Notes under the pieces: generated by a model
The model's input: the letters and a program-made list of their open reading frames with translations, nothing else
The model's database searches: none
Told to the model about the DNA's origin: nothing
Shown here: piece by piece, positions 49,316 to 59,022 of the stretch
Layout of the letters: each line of letters begins with the position of its first letter
Position numbering within the stretch: position 1 is the stretch's first letter
Position numbers and translations under genes: made by a program
Origin: Pseudomonas sp. dw_612
GTDB taxonomy: Bacteria; Pseudomonadota; Gammaproteobacteria; Pseudomonadales; Pseudomonadaceae
Direction of reading: 5' to 3'
DNA: 64,000 nucleotides
Assembly (NCBI RefSeq): GCF_018449725.1
Contig: NZ_JAAVVC010000002.1
Span: 463,453 to 527,452, forward strand

Positions 49316-50007
49316 ACACATGGATTTTGCTGGAACGCCCCGCCGCGCAGCTCGAAATGCTTTATCGCCTGGCGACACATCCCGACACGCAGAAGCTGTT
49401 CGCCGGCACTTCACTCGACGGTTTCGCCGAGCACAGCCCACTGCTGGTCCGGCTGAACAACCAGCCAACGCTCACTCAGGCGATCGAGCAAATCCCGGCG
49501 CAATGGCCCGGCCTGCTGATCGAAAGCACGTGTGACACGCCCTCGGTACTCGCGCACTTGCGCCAGATGCTGATCGTCAACTTCGACCAGCAACGTAAAG
49601 GCGTGCTGCGCTACAGCAACCCGACTGTCGCCAGTTATTTTTTTGCCGCGTGTACGGCGCAAGACCTCAGCCTGTGGCTCGGCCCGATCAGTCGTCTGCG
49701 CTGGTTCGGTGCGACGTGGGCCACTCAAGCGACCGGCGAAACTGGCTGGCAGCGGTTGGACAATCTCCACGCGAACGACTGGCGTATTGAATGGACACAC
49801 CGGACGAGGGTGCTGAGCGTCGCCCAGGAAGAGGCCTTGACGCGCCAGCGTAACGAACAGTTTCTCTATCACTGGTGGCAGCAACATCCCCAGCACTCCT
49901 TTATGCAGGCCAGCCATTGGCTGGAACAAGCGCTGAGTCAGGGCATCGACGACAGTGAAGACATCAGTGCCTTCCTGAACGCCCACTGCACGCAGGTTCA
50001 GTCATGA
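49312..50007 (+). CDS. DUF4123 T6SS effector adaptor (TEC/Tap-type)
   Basis: The product is 231 residues. DUF4123 proteins are chaperones that load a cognate effector onto VgrG. FAEHSPLLVRL and the later WFGATWATQATGETGW segments fit the family. The ATG overlaps the vgrG stop by four bases and its own stop overlaps the effector start by four bases, so the three are translated as a coupled set. ATG 49312 is fixed by this overlap. Confidence 0.88.
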   Translation: MNTWILLERPAAQLEMLYRLATHPDTQKLFAGTSLDGFAEHSPLLVRLNNQPTLTQAIEQIPAQWPGLLIESTCDTPSVLAHLRQMLIVNFDQQRKGVLRYSNPTVASYFFAACTAQDLSLWLGPISRLRWFGATWATQATGETGWQRLDNLHANDWRIEWTHRTRVLSVAQEEALTRQRNEQFLYHWWQQHPQHSFMQASHWLEQALSQGIDDSEDISAFLNAHCTQVQS

Positions 50008-53000
50008 CGCGCCTCGGGAAGTTAACCAGTGGCCCCGGCTGCGAGCGTGACAAGCTGATTGTCCAGGTCATTGGCACGGGACATTCCAAGAACCAGCGAC
50101 TGCTGCTCGTCGATCACTCGGGCGTCGAACCTCTCCAGGCCCTGACCGATGAGGCCGCGTGCGAAACCGAGCGATCGACCAGCGTCCACAGCGAGCTATT
50201 TGTGTGGGATTGGTCGGCACAGCTCAAGCACCAATTGTGGCTGGAAATTGCCACCATCCAAGGCCCGCCCATTCGCCTGCCGTTGCTGGAGGACGTGCGT
50301 GTCACCCCGCGCCAACTGGAAGCGCAGTGGAATCAGATCGTGCCGGCCCTGCCTTTCGCCGCGCTGCCCGGGACTCGCAGCAAGTACGATCTCGGGACGC
50401 CGGTGCTGTGCCGCAGCGGTTATGTCTATGTGTTTTACCGTGATCGTCTCTGGCGGGAGCTGGAGGTGCGACAGGACGACGAACTCACGACTTATCGCGA
50501 TATCGATCTGCAGGCCTATCGCCTGAATCAGGCATTCAGCAGCGATTACCGACAGGCCAGCGGCGTCGATCTCAGCGACATTTGGCTGCCTGCGACCTGG
50601 AATCATCAACCCGCCGAAGCCGTGCAACTGTGTTTCAGCGAAATCCAGCTCAGCGCTGCACGCCTGAAACGTCTGGAGGAAGACCCAGAGTTGCGCGCCC
50701 AGCGGTGTCAGAGTCCCGCATTACAGTGCGAGAGCCAGACGTTCGAACGGCTTTTTGACCAGCAGCCCGATGGGCAGGCGATGCTGGAAGCCTTCAGTGG
50801 TTTCAACCTATGGGATGCAAAAGCGTCCGATGCCGCGACGAAGGCCAGCATCACGTGGCGCAATCTGGCCGCGCGGACCTTTCCGGTCAGCCTGATCGCC
50901 CCGCAACGGGCACGCCAAAGCGGTTTCGAATATGTGCTGGAGCATCCGGGGCGCTACGTGTGCGACCTCTCGGGACAATTCGCGGCGCAGCGTAAAACCG
51001 AAGCGAAGGCTTGCCTTGATCAGTGGGAGCAAGGCGCCACACCCGCATTACCTGCAACGTTTGAAAGCAGCGCCTGGGCGGATTGCCTGGCCACGTTGCT
51101 GGATCAATTGCGTGGGGAAACACCGAACGCCGATGACGCCGATCTCTGGCAGCCCCAGCCCACGGTCGTTGACGTGTTGGAAGCCGCTCGGCAACGGCGT
51201 GTGTGCGGCGTGCTGCTGGAAGACCCACGCCATCGTGTGCGGCATCTGGTGTCGCAGATCCAGCAACAACAGCAACTACTGACGCTGTATGCCGAGCGCG
51301 CCAGCCTGCACCCACACCACGCCAGCGCGGTCATGGTTCAGCAACTGATCGTGCCGGCGACCATCGGCGGACAGAAAAACCCGTTGCATGCCTGTTTCGA
51401 CAAAGTCAAAGAGGCCGGCCGCCGCGACATCAACCACTTCACCGCCACCGCTGAACGCGCCCTGCTCTGGCAACAACTGAACATGGCGCAAACGCTGCTC
51501 GCCGAGTGCCTGCAACAACCAGTCACCCAGCAAACCCTGGCCGATCATCTGAGCCTGGACGGTTTTGATTACCTGGCGGCGTTGTTTGCCGTGAGTCAGG
51601 TTTTCGCCAGCCTCGCTACCGTGCCGGCGCAACTTGATCCGCTGGCTCGCAATGGTGATGTCACCAACGCGCTGACCGGGTTGAGTCTTTACAGCCCGCA
51701 GGCCAGTGTCGGCCAGACGTTGCTCAATGACATCGCTCATGATCCTGCGCATCCGCTGCACGGGATGCTTTGGCCGGCCGTTGATGAAGCCGCATTGGCT
51801 GCGCCTTATGTGCCGCCCACCGAGAAAACGGTCAACGAGGGCGACGGATGTCTACGCGCCCAACACCTCGCCGAATTCGAAACCGACCCGGGGCCTTATT
51901 ATTCGCAGGTTGAACACCTCGATGGGCACTTGCTGGAAGGGTTACTCGCCAGCGGCAGCTTGAACAGCACGCTGACTGGCCAATCGAAAGCGGCGGCGAG
52001 TACGTTGGTCAGCATTTACGAAAATCTGGCGGGGGCGGTTGAAACAGCCAGCGGTGCGGTGAACAAACCGTCCGGGGTGCAGGGCTCACAGGTTCCCACC
52101 AGCGCCTACTTGCATGGACTTGGTGTGGGGTTGTTGCGCAGCTTGATGCCCAAGACCTTTGGTGAAATGCACTTCATCAATCGCCGGGATGCTGATCCGC
52201 AGCGGTATTACCTGTTTGGTTTGTCCGACGTGCCGGCGGGGGATCAACGGCCACGGCGGGTGATGGGTGAGTATCTGGACGCAGAGGGTCGGCCGCTGAC
52301 AGCGAGGAATGCGGCTGATGTTTTCGAGACGCCGAGTGCTTCACGTGTGGGCAATTACAAACTGCTGGTGATGCCGGTGGAACATCCGACGGTGCGGAGT
52401 CTTAGTGCGCTGAATCAGCGGATTAATGCGGTGCATAAGGCAGATGTTGAAGCGCGGGTCGGTGATAACACGAATGTGAAAGGGGCGTTGCAACAGGGTG
52501 TGGATGAACTGGCGGAGTTGAAGAATAGCCGGGTTTTTCGAGTGTTGAACTCGCTACCGTTTGCGGCGGGGGTTTTGATGTTGGAGGTTTGGAATGTAAG
52601 GACGGAGTGGGAAGGTAGGGAGCAAGTTCGCAGAGAAAAAGGACAATACAGATCTCATCTATCTGTATTCGCCGCAGGACTAGACTTAGCAATCGCGCTG
52701 GAAATGTTGACTGTAAAATTTGCCGGTACCGAATCGGTTTTAGCGGCAGGTCGCAAAGTCGTTTTTAAGATTTCAGATGAGGCTGCAAAAACTCTGGGCA
52801 CTCTAGCACTCGAGTATTTAGTAACGGAGTTTACTGTTCGACTGGTCGCGCAAATAACCAGTGGTTTGGCACTTACAGCCATTTGCCTGACAGACGCTTG
52901 GTATGCATGGGTATGGGGCGATGACGCCAGTTGGGGCTACCTGATGATGGCTGTGGGTGGCGCAGCCAGTGCTCTCAGTGGCCTGGTTATCAGCACCGTC

Positions 53001-53738
53001 ACCTTTCTTGAACTTGGTCCGGCGGGTTGGGTGGCACTGATATTGATCCTGATCGGTGCTGGTCTCGCTTGGTGGCTGACCGACAAGCCCATTGAAGAAT
53101 GGCTGATTAATGGCCCTTTCGGCACTCAAGTTCATTCTGACAATACGCACCTGCTGGATCCACAGCGCGGTTTCTATTATCTGATCAGTTTGTTTGCCGA
53201 CATCCGCATCAACATCGGCAGCAACCCTGAATTCGTCCCCAACGCCAAACATGACATTCACGCAAAGACGCCGTTTCAAGTGATCTCGTCCAACACTTGC
53301 GTTCGTATTGAAAGTAACTTGCCAGGTTTAATTTCAAAATTGGGCACGTTCAGTATCAATGCTCACTGCCGACTCAATACATTCGAACTCAAGGGTGGGC
53401 GTATCAAAAGTGAAACCGTGCCGTTCAAAAAACTGATTAACACTCGACTCGTCTCGCCCAAAGCCCAAAGACTGATACCGCAAGGTCTGGAACTATTTTT
53501 CGAAACCCCACCGAACTACGCCTTCGATTTGGTTACAGGTTCATCCGGCATCGCACAGCAATGGCAAGTGAAAGCACAGTGTGTGCTGGAACAAAAAAAT
53601 CAACGCTGGCACTTTCCTGCGCCACCGCTAAAGGATGGCACGCCATTTGATGAGTCCCACAAAAAACCAAACTTCGACAGCGTAGGTGAACTTTATTGGG
53701 CTGACGAACTTACAAATAAATCGCGGAATAGCAACTGA
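50004..53738 (+). CDS. VasX-like T6SS membrane toxin (effector 1)
   Basis: The product is 1244 residues. The N-terminal part (about 1-400) resembles the VasX N-terminal region, with LCRSGYVYVFYRDRLWREL near residue 133. The middle (about 400-850) is a soluble scaffold. Residues about 851-1025 hold four or more hydrophobic segments (including LPFAAGVLMLEVW, AAGLDLAIALEMLTV, LILILIGAGLAWWL), and a soluble C-terminal domain (1026-1244) follows. A pore-forming attack on the target inner membrane is inferred from VasX. Position after vgrG and the DUF4123 adaptor supports secretion. Base composition falls in AT-rich direction after about 52,600. Confidence 0.82.
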   Translation: MTRLGKLTSGPGCERDKLIVQVIGTGHSKNQRLLLVDHSGVEPLQALTDEAACETERSTSVHSELFVWDWSAQLKHQLWLEIATIQGPPIRLPLLEDVRVTPRQLEAQWNQIVPALPFAALPGTRSKYDLGTPVLCRSGYVYVFYRDRLWRELEVRQDDELTTYRDIDLQAYRLNQAFSSDYRQASGVDLSDIWLPATWNHQPAEAVQLCFSEIQLSAARLKRLEEDPELRAQRCQSPALQCESQTFERLFDQQPDGQAMLEAFSGFNLWDAKASDAATKASITWRNLAARTFPVSLIAPQRARQSGFEYVLEHPGRYVCDLSGQFAAQRKTEAKACLDQWEQGATPALPATFESSAWADCLATLLDQLRGETPNADDADLWQPQPTVVDVLEAARQRRVCGVLLEDPRHRVRHLVSQIQQQQQLLTLYAERASLHPHHASAVMVQQLIVPATIGGQKNPLHACFDKVKEAGRRDINHFTATAERALLWQQLNMAQTLLAECLQQPVTQQTLADHLSLDGFDYLAALFAVSQVFASLATVPAQLDPLARNGDVTNALTGLSLYSPQASVGQTLLNDIAHDPAHPLHGMLWPAVDEAALAAPYVPPTEKTVNEGDGCLRAQHLAEFETDPGPYYSQVEHLDGHLLEGLLASGSLNSTLTGQSKAAASTLVSIYENLAGAVETASGAVNKPSGVQGSQVPTSAYLHGLGVGLLRSLMPKTFGEMHFINRRDADPQRYYLFGLSDVPAGDQRPRRVMGEYLDAEGRPLTARNAADVFETPSASRVGNYKLLVMPVEHPTVRSLSALNQRINAVHKADVEARVGDNTNVKGALQQGVDELAELKNSRVFRVLNSLPFAAGVLMLEVWNVRTEWEGREQVRREKGQYRSHLSVFAAGLDLAIALEMLTVKFAGTESVLAAGRKVVFKISDEAAKTLGTLALEYLVTEFTVRLVAQITSGLALTAICLTDAWYAWVWGDDASWGYLMMAVGGAASALSGLVISTVTFLELGPAGWVALILILIGAGLAWWLTDKPIEEWLINGPFGTQVHSDNTHLLDPQRGFYYLISLFADIRINIGSNPEFVPNAKHDIHAKTPFQVISSNTCVRIESNLPGLISKLGTFSINAHCRLNTFELKGGRIKSETVPFKKLINTRLVSPKAQRLIPQGLELFFETPPNYAFDLVTGSSGIAQQWQVKAQCVLEQKNQRWHFPAPPLKDGTPFDESHKKPNFDSVGELYWADELTNKSRNSN

Positions 53739-54799
53739 TGACTGATCGATCGTGGTATGCCCAGACTGCCTACGGATGGAATGAGGTACCTCAACAAGGA
53801 CGCTCGACTGAACGTCCGTGGATTATGCGTTTCGCCAAGGTCAGACTGCCTTGGGGCAATACGGATGATATAACATCGGTAAACCATCTCGAAAAATTTT
53901 CACCAAAAGCACTTCGTCTCCATGAAGGATTCAAAAAAGAACGTGAAGAGCAAATAGCCCAAAACACCTATGCTCCGAGCCCATATGAACTTATCGATTT
54001 TCACATAAGGGACGACCACGAGTGCTTCAGGTACGCACTTCTTCCCGCAAGCTCCCATTTCTGGATTTACATGCTAGGAATAGGCCGCGTTCTATTTCTA
54101 ATTTTTTTTACTCTATCAATTTTCATAATAACGGCAGAGTTTATAGATACAAAAAAAACACTGACGGACATCATCAACGACTACAACGCAACTCTTACTG
54201 TTCTACTAGGACTACCTTTATTTTGTTGGCTAACCGGCAAAGCAGTAATTAAGTTCTTACCAAGCCTCTGGCTAAAACCCTCCCGCGGCCCCATCTGGGA
54301 ACTCAACCGCCGCACCGGCCTGGTCACCGTTTTCGACTACAAAAACAACGGTGAATATAAAAAGAACGGCACCATCGGTGAACTCACCGCGCCGTTCTAC
54401 GAATTCGACGCCTACATCGCCACGTCCCCGGACAGTCAGGGCATGCCGATGAACGTGCTCTACCTCGCCCATCGCTACCGCAACATCATGATCAACTTCG
54501 GCGCATTACTCTGCCCCGGGCCCGAGACGCAACCCGCATGCGCTCTGTGGGATTTCATCCAGAACTACATGGACGTCAGCCGCCCGCTGCCGGACCTGCC
54601 GCAATACGAGGAATACCGCCACCTCGACCCCACCACCGCCGAATACGACCGCCTCACCGGCCGCAACCCGCGTTTCTGGATCGACATGGACGACGCAACA
54701 TTCAAACAAGTTGTCAGGGAGATGCATCAACGCGTCGCCAGCATCGACACGTTTCAACGGCCTAACTTGATGGCTGCTTATGTGACGTATGTCGATTGA
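53738..54799 (+). CDS. Putative membrane immunity protein 1
   Basis: The product is 353 residues; its ATG overlaps the effector stop by one base. Two hydrophobic segments are visible (about 109-130 and 146-172), with the rest soluble; the C-terminal half carries LKPSRGPIWELNRRTGLVTV and is nearly identical to that of the protein at 57351. The immediate position after a membrane toxin and the membrane segments suggest it protects the producer; this is inference. The membrane-coding part (about 54,060-54,260) is strikingly AT rich while the 3' half is GC rich, a mosaic. I do not recognise a named family. Confidence 0.65.
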   Translation: MTDRSWYAQTAYGWNEVPQQGRSTERPWIMRFAKVRLPWGNTDDITSVNHLEKFSPKALRLHEGFKKEREEQIAQNTYAPSPYELIDFHIRDDHECFRYALLPASSHFWIYMLGIGRVLFLIFFTLSIFIITAEFIDTKKTLTDIINDYNATLTVLLGLPLFCWLTGKAVIKFLPSLWLKPSRGPIWELNRRTGLVTVFDYKNNGEYKKNGTIGELTAPFYEFDAYIATSPDSQGMPMNVLYLAHRYRNIMINFGALLCPGPETQPACALWDFIQNYMDVSRPLPDLPQYEEYRHLDPTTAEYDRLTGRNPRFWIDMDDATFKQVVREMHQRVASIDTFQRPNLMAAYVTYVD

Positions 54800-57351
54800 G
54801 CGACAAAAAAGTATGCGCCGTGCTGCTTAAGAGCCCGCGCCACCGCGTGCGGCATCTGGTTTCGCAGATCCAGCAACAACAGCAGTTGCTGACGCTGTAT
54901 GCCGAGCGCGCCAGCCTGCACCCTCACCACGCCAGCGCGGTCATGGTTCAGCAACTGATCGTGCCGGCGACCATCGGCGGCCAGAAAAACCCATTGCACG
55001 CCTGCTTCGACAAAGTGAAAGAGGCCGGTCGCCGCGACATCAACCGCTTCACCGCCACCGCTGAACGCGCCCTGCTCTGGCAACAACTGAACATGGCGCA
55101 GGCCCTGCTTGCCGAGTGCCTGCAACAACCGGTCACCCAGCAAACCCTGGCCGATCATTTGAGCCTTGAGGGCTTTGATTACCTGGCGGCGTTGTTTGCC
55201 GTGAGTCAGGTTTTCGCCAGCCTCGCTACCGTGCCGGCGCAACTTGATCCGCTGGCTCGCAATGGTGATGTCACCAACGCGCTGACCGGGTTGAGTCTTT
55301 ACAGCCCGCAGGCCAGTGTTGGCCAGACGTTGCTTAATGACATCGCTCATGATCCTGCGCATCCGCTGCACGGGATGCTTTGGCCGGCCGTAGATGAAGC
55401 CGCGCTGGCTGCGCCTTATGTGCCGCCTACCGAGAAAACGGTTAACGAGGGCGACGGATGTCTACGCGCCCAACACCTCGCCGTATTCGAAACCGACCCG
55501 GGGCCTTATTACCCGCAGGTTGAACACCTCAATGGGCACTTGCTGGAAGGGTTACTCGCCAGCGGCAGCTTGAACAGCACGCTGACTGGCCAATCGAAAG
55601 CGGCGGCGAGTACGTTGGTCAGCATTTACGAAAATCTGGCGGGGGCGGTTGAAACAGCCAGCGGTGCGGTGAACAAACCGTCCGGGGTGCAGGGCTCACA
55701 GGTTCCCACCAGCGCCTACTTACATGGACTTGGTGTGGGGTTGTTGCGCAGCTTGATGCCCAAGACCTTTGGTGAAATGCACTTCATCAATCGCCGGGAG
55801 GCTGATCCGCAGCGGTATTACCTCTTTGGTCTTTCCGACGTGCCGACCGGGGATCAACGGCCACGGCGGGTGATGGGTGAGTATCTGCATGCAGAGGGTC
55901 GGGTGTTGAAGGTGGGGAATGCGGCTGATGCATTTGAGACACCGAGCGCTTCTCGTGTTGGGGACTACAAGCTGCTGGTGATGCCGGTGGATGATCCGAC
56001 AGCGCGCAATCTTAGTGCGCTGAATCAGCGGATTAATTCGGTGCATAAAGCGGATGTTGACGCGCGGGCGGGTGATAAAACGAATGTGAAAGGAGCGCTG
56101 CAAAAGGGTGTGGATGAACTTGGAGAGTTGGGGAATAGCCGGGTTTATCGGGTGTTGAACTCTCTGCCGTTTGCGGCGGGGATTTTGATGTTGGAGGTTT
56201 GGAATGTTAGGACGGAGTTGGCGGCCGCGGAACAAGTTAGACGGGAGAAGGGTGTGTTCCGGCTGGTTCTATCTGGGGTTGGAGCGAGCGTAGATCTATT
56301 CATAGCGATGGAAATGCTGACGGTAAAACTGGCCGGTACTGAGACCGTTTTTGCGGTTGGCCGTAAGGTTCTATTCACTATTTCAAAGGAGGCCGTGGAA
56401 AAAACCTTAGGAACTGTAGCAGCAACGTATTTGGCAAAGGAGTTTACCGGTCGAATACTTGCCCAAATTGGCTCTGGGTTAATTCTTACAGCTATTTGCC
56501 TTTCAGACGCTTGGTATGCGTGGACATGGGGCGATGACGCCGGCTGGGGATATCTGATGATGGCCGTGGGTGGAGCAGCCAGTGCTCTAAGTGCTCTAAT
56601 TATCGGCGCGGGCACCTTCCTAGGCCTTGGTCCGGCCGGCTGGGTTGCACTGATCTTGATTGTAATCGGCGCCGGAATTGCTTGGTGGCTAAGCGATAAA
56701 CCCATCGAAGAATGGCTGGTCAACGGCCCTTTCGGTACACAAGTTCATTCAGACAATGTACATCTGCTAGTTCCACAGAGTGGCTTTTATTATCTGATCA
56801 GTTTATTCGCCGACATCCGTATCAGCGTGGGCTCCAATCCTGAATTCGTCCCCAATGCCAAAATTGATGTTCACGCAAAAACGCCATTCCAAGTGACGTC
56901 ATCCAACACCTGTATTCGTATTGAAAGCAACTTGCCGGGCTTAATTTCAAACCTTGGCACACTCAACATCAATACTCACTGCCGGCTCAGCACATTCGAA
57001 GTCAAAGGTGGTCGCATAAAAAGTGAAACCGTGTTTTTCAAAAAACAGATAAATAGCCAACTCGTCGCGCCCAAAGCACAACGACTGCTACCGCAGGGTT
57101 TGGAACTGTTCTTCTCAACCCCACCGAACTACGCCGTCGATCTGGTGACAGGATCACCTGGCATCTCACAACAATGGCAAGTAAGAGCGCAATGTGTACT
57201 GAAACAAAAAAATCAACGCTGGCACTTTCCTGCACCACCACCCAAAGATGGAACACCATTTGATGACTCGCACAAAAAACCGAACTTCGAAAGCGTAGAT
57301 GAGCTTTATTGGGCTGACGAATTTGCAAATAAATCCCGGAATAACATTTAA
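54796..57351 (+). pseudogene. Orphan C-terminal copy of the VasX-like toxin (effector 2)
   Basis: An open frame of 851 codons begins at TTG 54796, overlapping the stop of the preceding gene. Residues 6-851 align end to end with residues 400-1244 of effector 1; the first 399 residues, including the VasX N-terminal region, are missing. No ribosome-binding site is visible, so expression would need translational coupling, or recombination into the full-length gene. The scaffold (about 6-440) is almost identical to copy 1; the membrane segments (about 450-625) and C-terminal domain differ. No internal stop or frameshift is present, so the copy is under some constraint. It could be a silent reserve cassette rather than a dead gene. 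Confidence 0.7.
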
Positions 57352-58415
57352 TGAGTCAGGAATATTATTACTCCGAAACTGCGTATGGGGCTACAGAGGT
57401 ACCTCAGCAAGAGCGTTCATCTGAACGGTCGTGGATCATGCGTTTCGCTAAGATCAGACTGCCGTGGGGCAATACAGATGAAGTAACGGCTGCAAACCTT
57501 CTCGAAAAATTCTCACCAACAAAACTTCGCCTCCATGAAGGTTTCAAGAAAGAGCGCGAGGAGCAAATCGCCACAAATAAATATGATTCGAACCCAGACA
57601 AATTTATTGATTTCCACATCAGGGATGACCACGAACGTTTCAGGTATGCCCTTCTCCCCACAAGCTCCCACTTCTGGATGTACATGTCAGGTGGAGGGCG
57701 ATTTATGTTTTTCCTACTTTTCATTGCCAGCATACCTGCCTATTTTTTGGGAATTACAACTGGAAATGACCCTATATGGGAATCAACCAAAACTATCTTT
57801 ATCCAAGTATTTTCCTGGCTTCTCGGCCTTCCCCTCCTATCTTGGGCAATCGGTTCAATAGTCATAAAACACTTCCCCAGCCTCTGGATAAAACCCTCCC
57901 GAGGCCCCATCTGGGAACTCAACCGCCGCACCGGTCTGGTCACCGTCTTCGACTACAAAAACAACGGTGAATATAAAAAGAACGGCACCATCGGTGAACT
58001 CACCGCACCGTTCTACGAGTTCGACGCCTACATCGCCACTTCCCCGGACAGTCAGGGAATGCCGATGAATGTGCTTTACCTCGCCCATCGCTACCGCAAC
58101 ATCATGATCAACTTCGGCGCCCTGCTCTGCCCCGGTCCCGAAGTGCAACCCGCGTGCGCCATGTGGGATTACATCCAGAACTACATGGACGTCAGCCGCC
58201 CGTTGCCGGACCTGCCCCAATACGAGGAATACCGCCACCTCGACCCCTCCACCGCCGAACACGACCGACTCACCGGTCGTAACCCGCGCTTCTGGATCGA
58301 CATGGACGATGCGACGTTCAAGCAAGTGGTCAATGAGATGCGTGAACGCGTCAACAACATCGACACGTTTCGACGGCCAAACTTGATGGCCGCTTATGTG
58401 ACCTATGTCGACTAA
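57351..58415 (+). CDS. Putative membrane immunity protein 2
   Basis: The product is 354 residues; its ATG overlaps the effector 2 stop by one base. The N-terminal 105 residues and the C-terminal half closely match immunity protein 1, but the two membrane segments (about 107-128 and 145-172: GGRFMFFLLFIASIPAYFLG and the SWLLGLPLLSWAIGSIVIK region) and the loop between them differ strongly. This fits a specificity region that matches the divergent membrane part of effector 2. It could still protect against full-length toxins from neighbours. Function is inferred. Confidence 0.65.
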   Translation: MSQEYYYSETAYGATEVPQQERSSERSWIMRFAKIRLPWGNTDEVTAANLLEKFSPTKLRLHEGFKKEREEQIATNKYDSNPDKFIDFHIRDDHERFRYALLPTSSHFWMYMSGGGRFMFFLLFIASIPAYFLGITTGNDPIWESTKTIFIQVFSWLLGLPLLSWAIGSIVIKHFPSLWIKPSRGPIWELNRRTGLVTVFDYKNNGEYKKNGTIGELTAPFYEFDAYIATSPDSQGMPMNVLYLAHRYRNIMINFGALLCPGPEVQPACAMWDYIQNYMDVSRPLPDLPQYEEYRHLDPSTAEHDRLTGRNPRFWIDMDDATFKQVVNEMRERVNNIDTFRRPNLMAAYVTYVD

Positions 58416-58968
58416 TAAGACACCACCCGATAACGGGGCCCTACCGTTCACAGATATCCCGGATGCACCCGAGAGTTCCAACGACTACGCCATCATCAAA
58501 GTCCGCCACAAGAAGTCGGGGGCCATGGCTTGGCGGGTATCGTTGTACCGGGAAGGCGTCATGAAGGTTCACAAGGAATTCACATTCATCAGCCATGGAG
58601 GTGAACGTCCTGCGCGTGCAGCTGCCGAGCGGTTTCGCAACGAGCAGTTGCTTCTCTTCCCACCGCCGCTGAGCTGCACGATCCGGCAAAAGCTGCGTGC
58701 TAATAACACCAGCGGCCTGGTGGGTGTTTCACGACAAACGAACCGCAAGAACACTTACTGGATCGCGCAAACGAAGACCCGCGACGGCAAAAAACTGTCC
58801 CGGTCATTCAATGTAGAAAAGTTCGGAGAGGAGCAGGCGAAATGCAAGGCTATCGAGGCACGAAAGCAGCAGCTGACAACCATCGTGCATCGGGCTTTCC
58901 GTCGTCATCACGGCGAACAACTCTACGGTGAATTGCTGCACGCGAACATGACAGTGTCGGACGAATAA
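58405..58968 (+). CDS. AP2-domain protein closing the T6SS island
   Basis: The product is 187 residues, basic. The region TSGLVGVSRQTNRKNTYWIA to about residue 155 matches the AP2 DNA-binding fold; the segment at about 27-83 (AMAWRVSLYREGVMKVHKEF then GGERPARAAAERFRNEQLL) looks like a second, more diverged AP2-like unit. The ATG lies 11 bases inside the end of immunity gene 2. Bacterial AP2 domains often occur with homing endonucleases and phage genes; no nuclease domain is visible here. It might regulate or mobilise the cassette, but nothing shows this directly. Confidence 0.72.
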   Translation: MSTNKTPPDNGALPFTDIPDAPESSNDYAIIKVRHKKSGAMAWRVSLYREGVMKVHKEFTFISHGGERPARAAAERFRNEQLLLFPPPLSCTIRQKLRANNTSGLVGVSRQTNRKNTYWIAQTKTRDGKKLSRSFNVEKFGEEQAKCKAIEARKQQLTTIVHRAFRRHHGEQLYGELLHANMTVSDE

Positions 58969-59022
58969 ATGGCGAGCAGCCTGTCGTGACCGTCAGGGCA
59001 CACGTTTTTGTATGCCTATCGG

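Larger units (their letters stand above)
51201..58415. repeat. Tandem 3.6-kb duplication of toxin C-terminus plus immunity gene
   Basis: Segment 51201-54799 recurs at 54811-58415, offset about 3610 bases. Identity is high over the scaffold (51,230-52,540 versus 54,840-56,150) and over the immunity 3' half, and low over the toxin membrane region and immunity membrane region. Both copies keep the same 1-base stop/start overlap between toxin and immunity genes. Confidence 0.88.

Noticed and set aside
54789..54830. A short frame (MSIERQKSMRRAA) as a remnant of the AP2 gene after cassette 1
   Set aside because: Only the ATGTCG start is shared with the AP2 gene; no further similarity.
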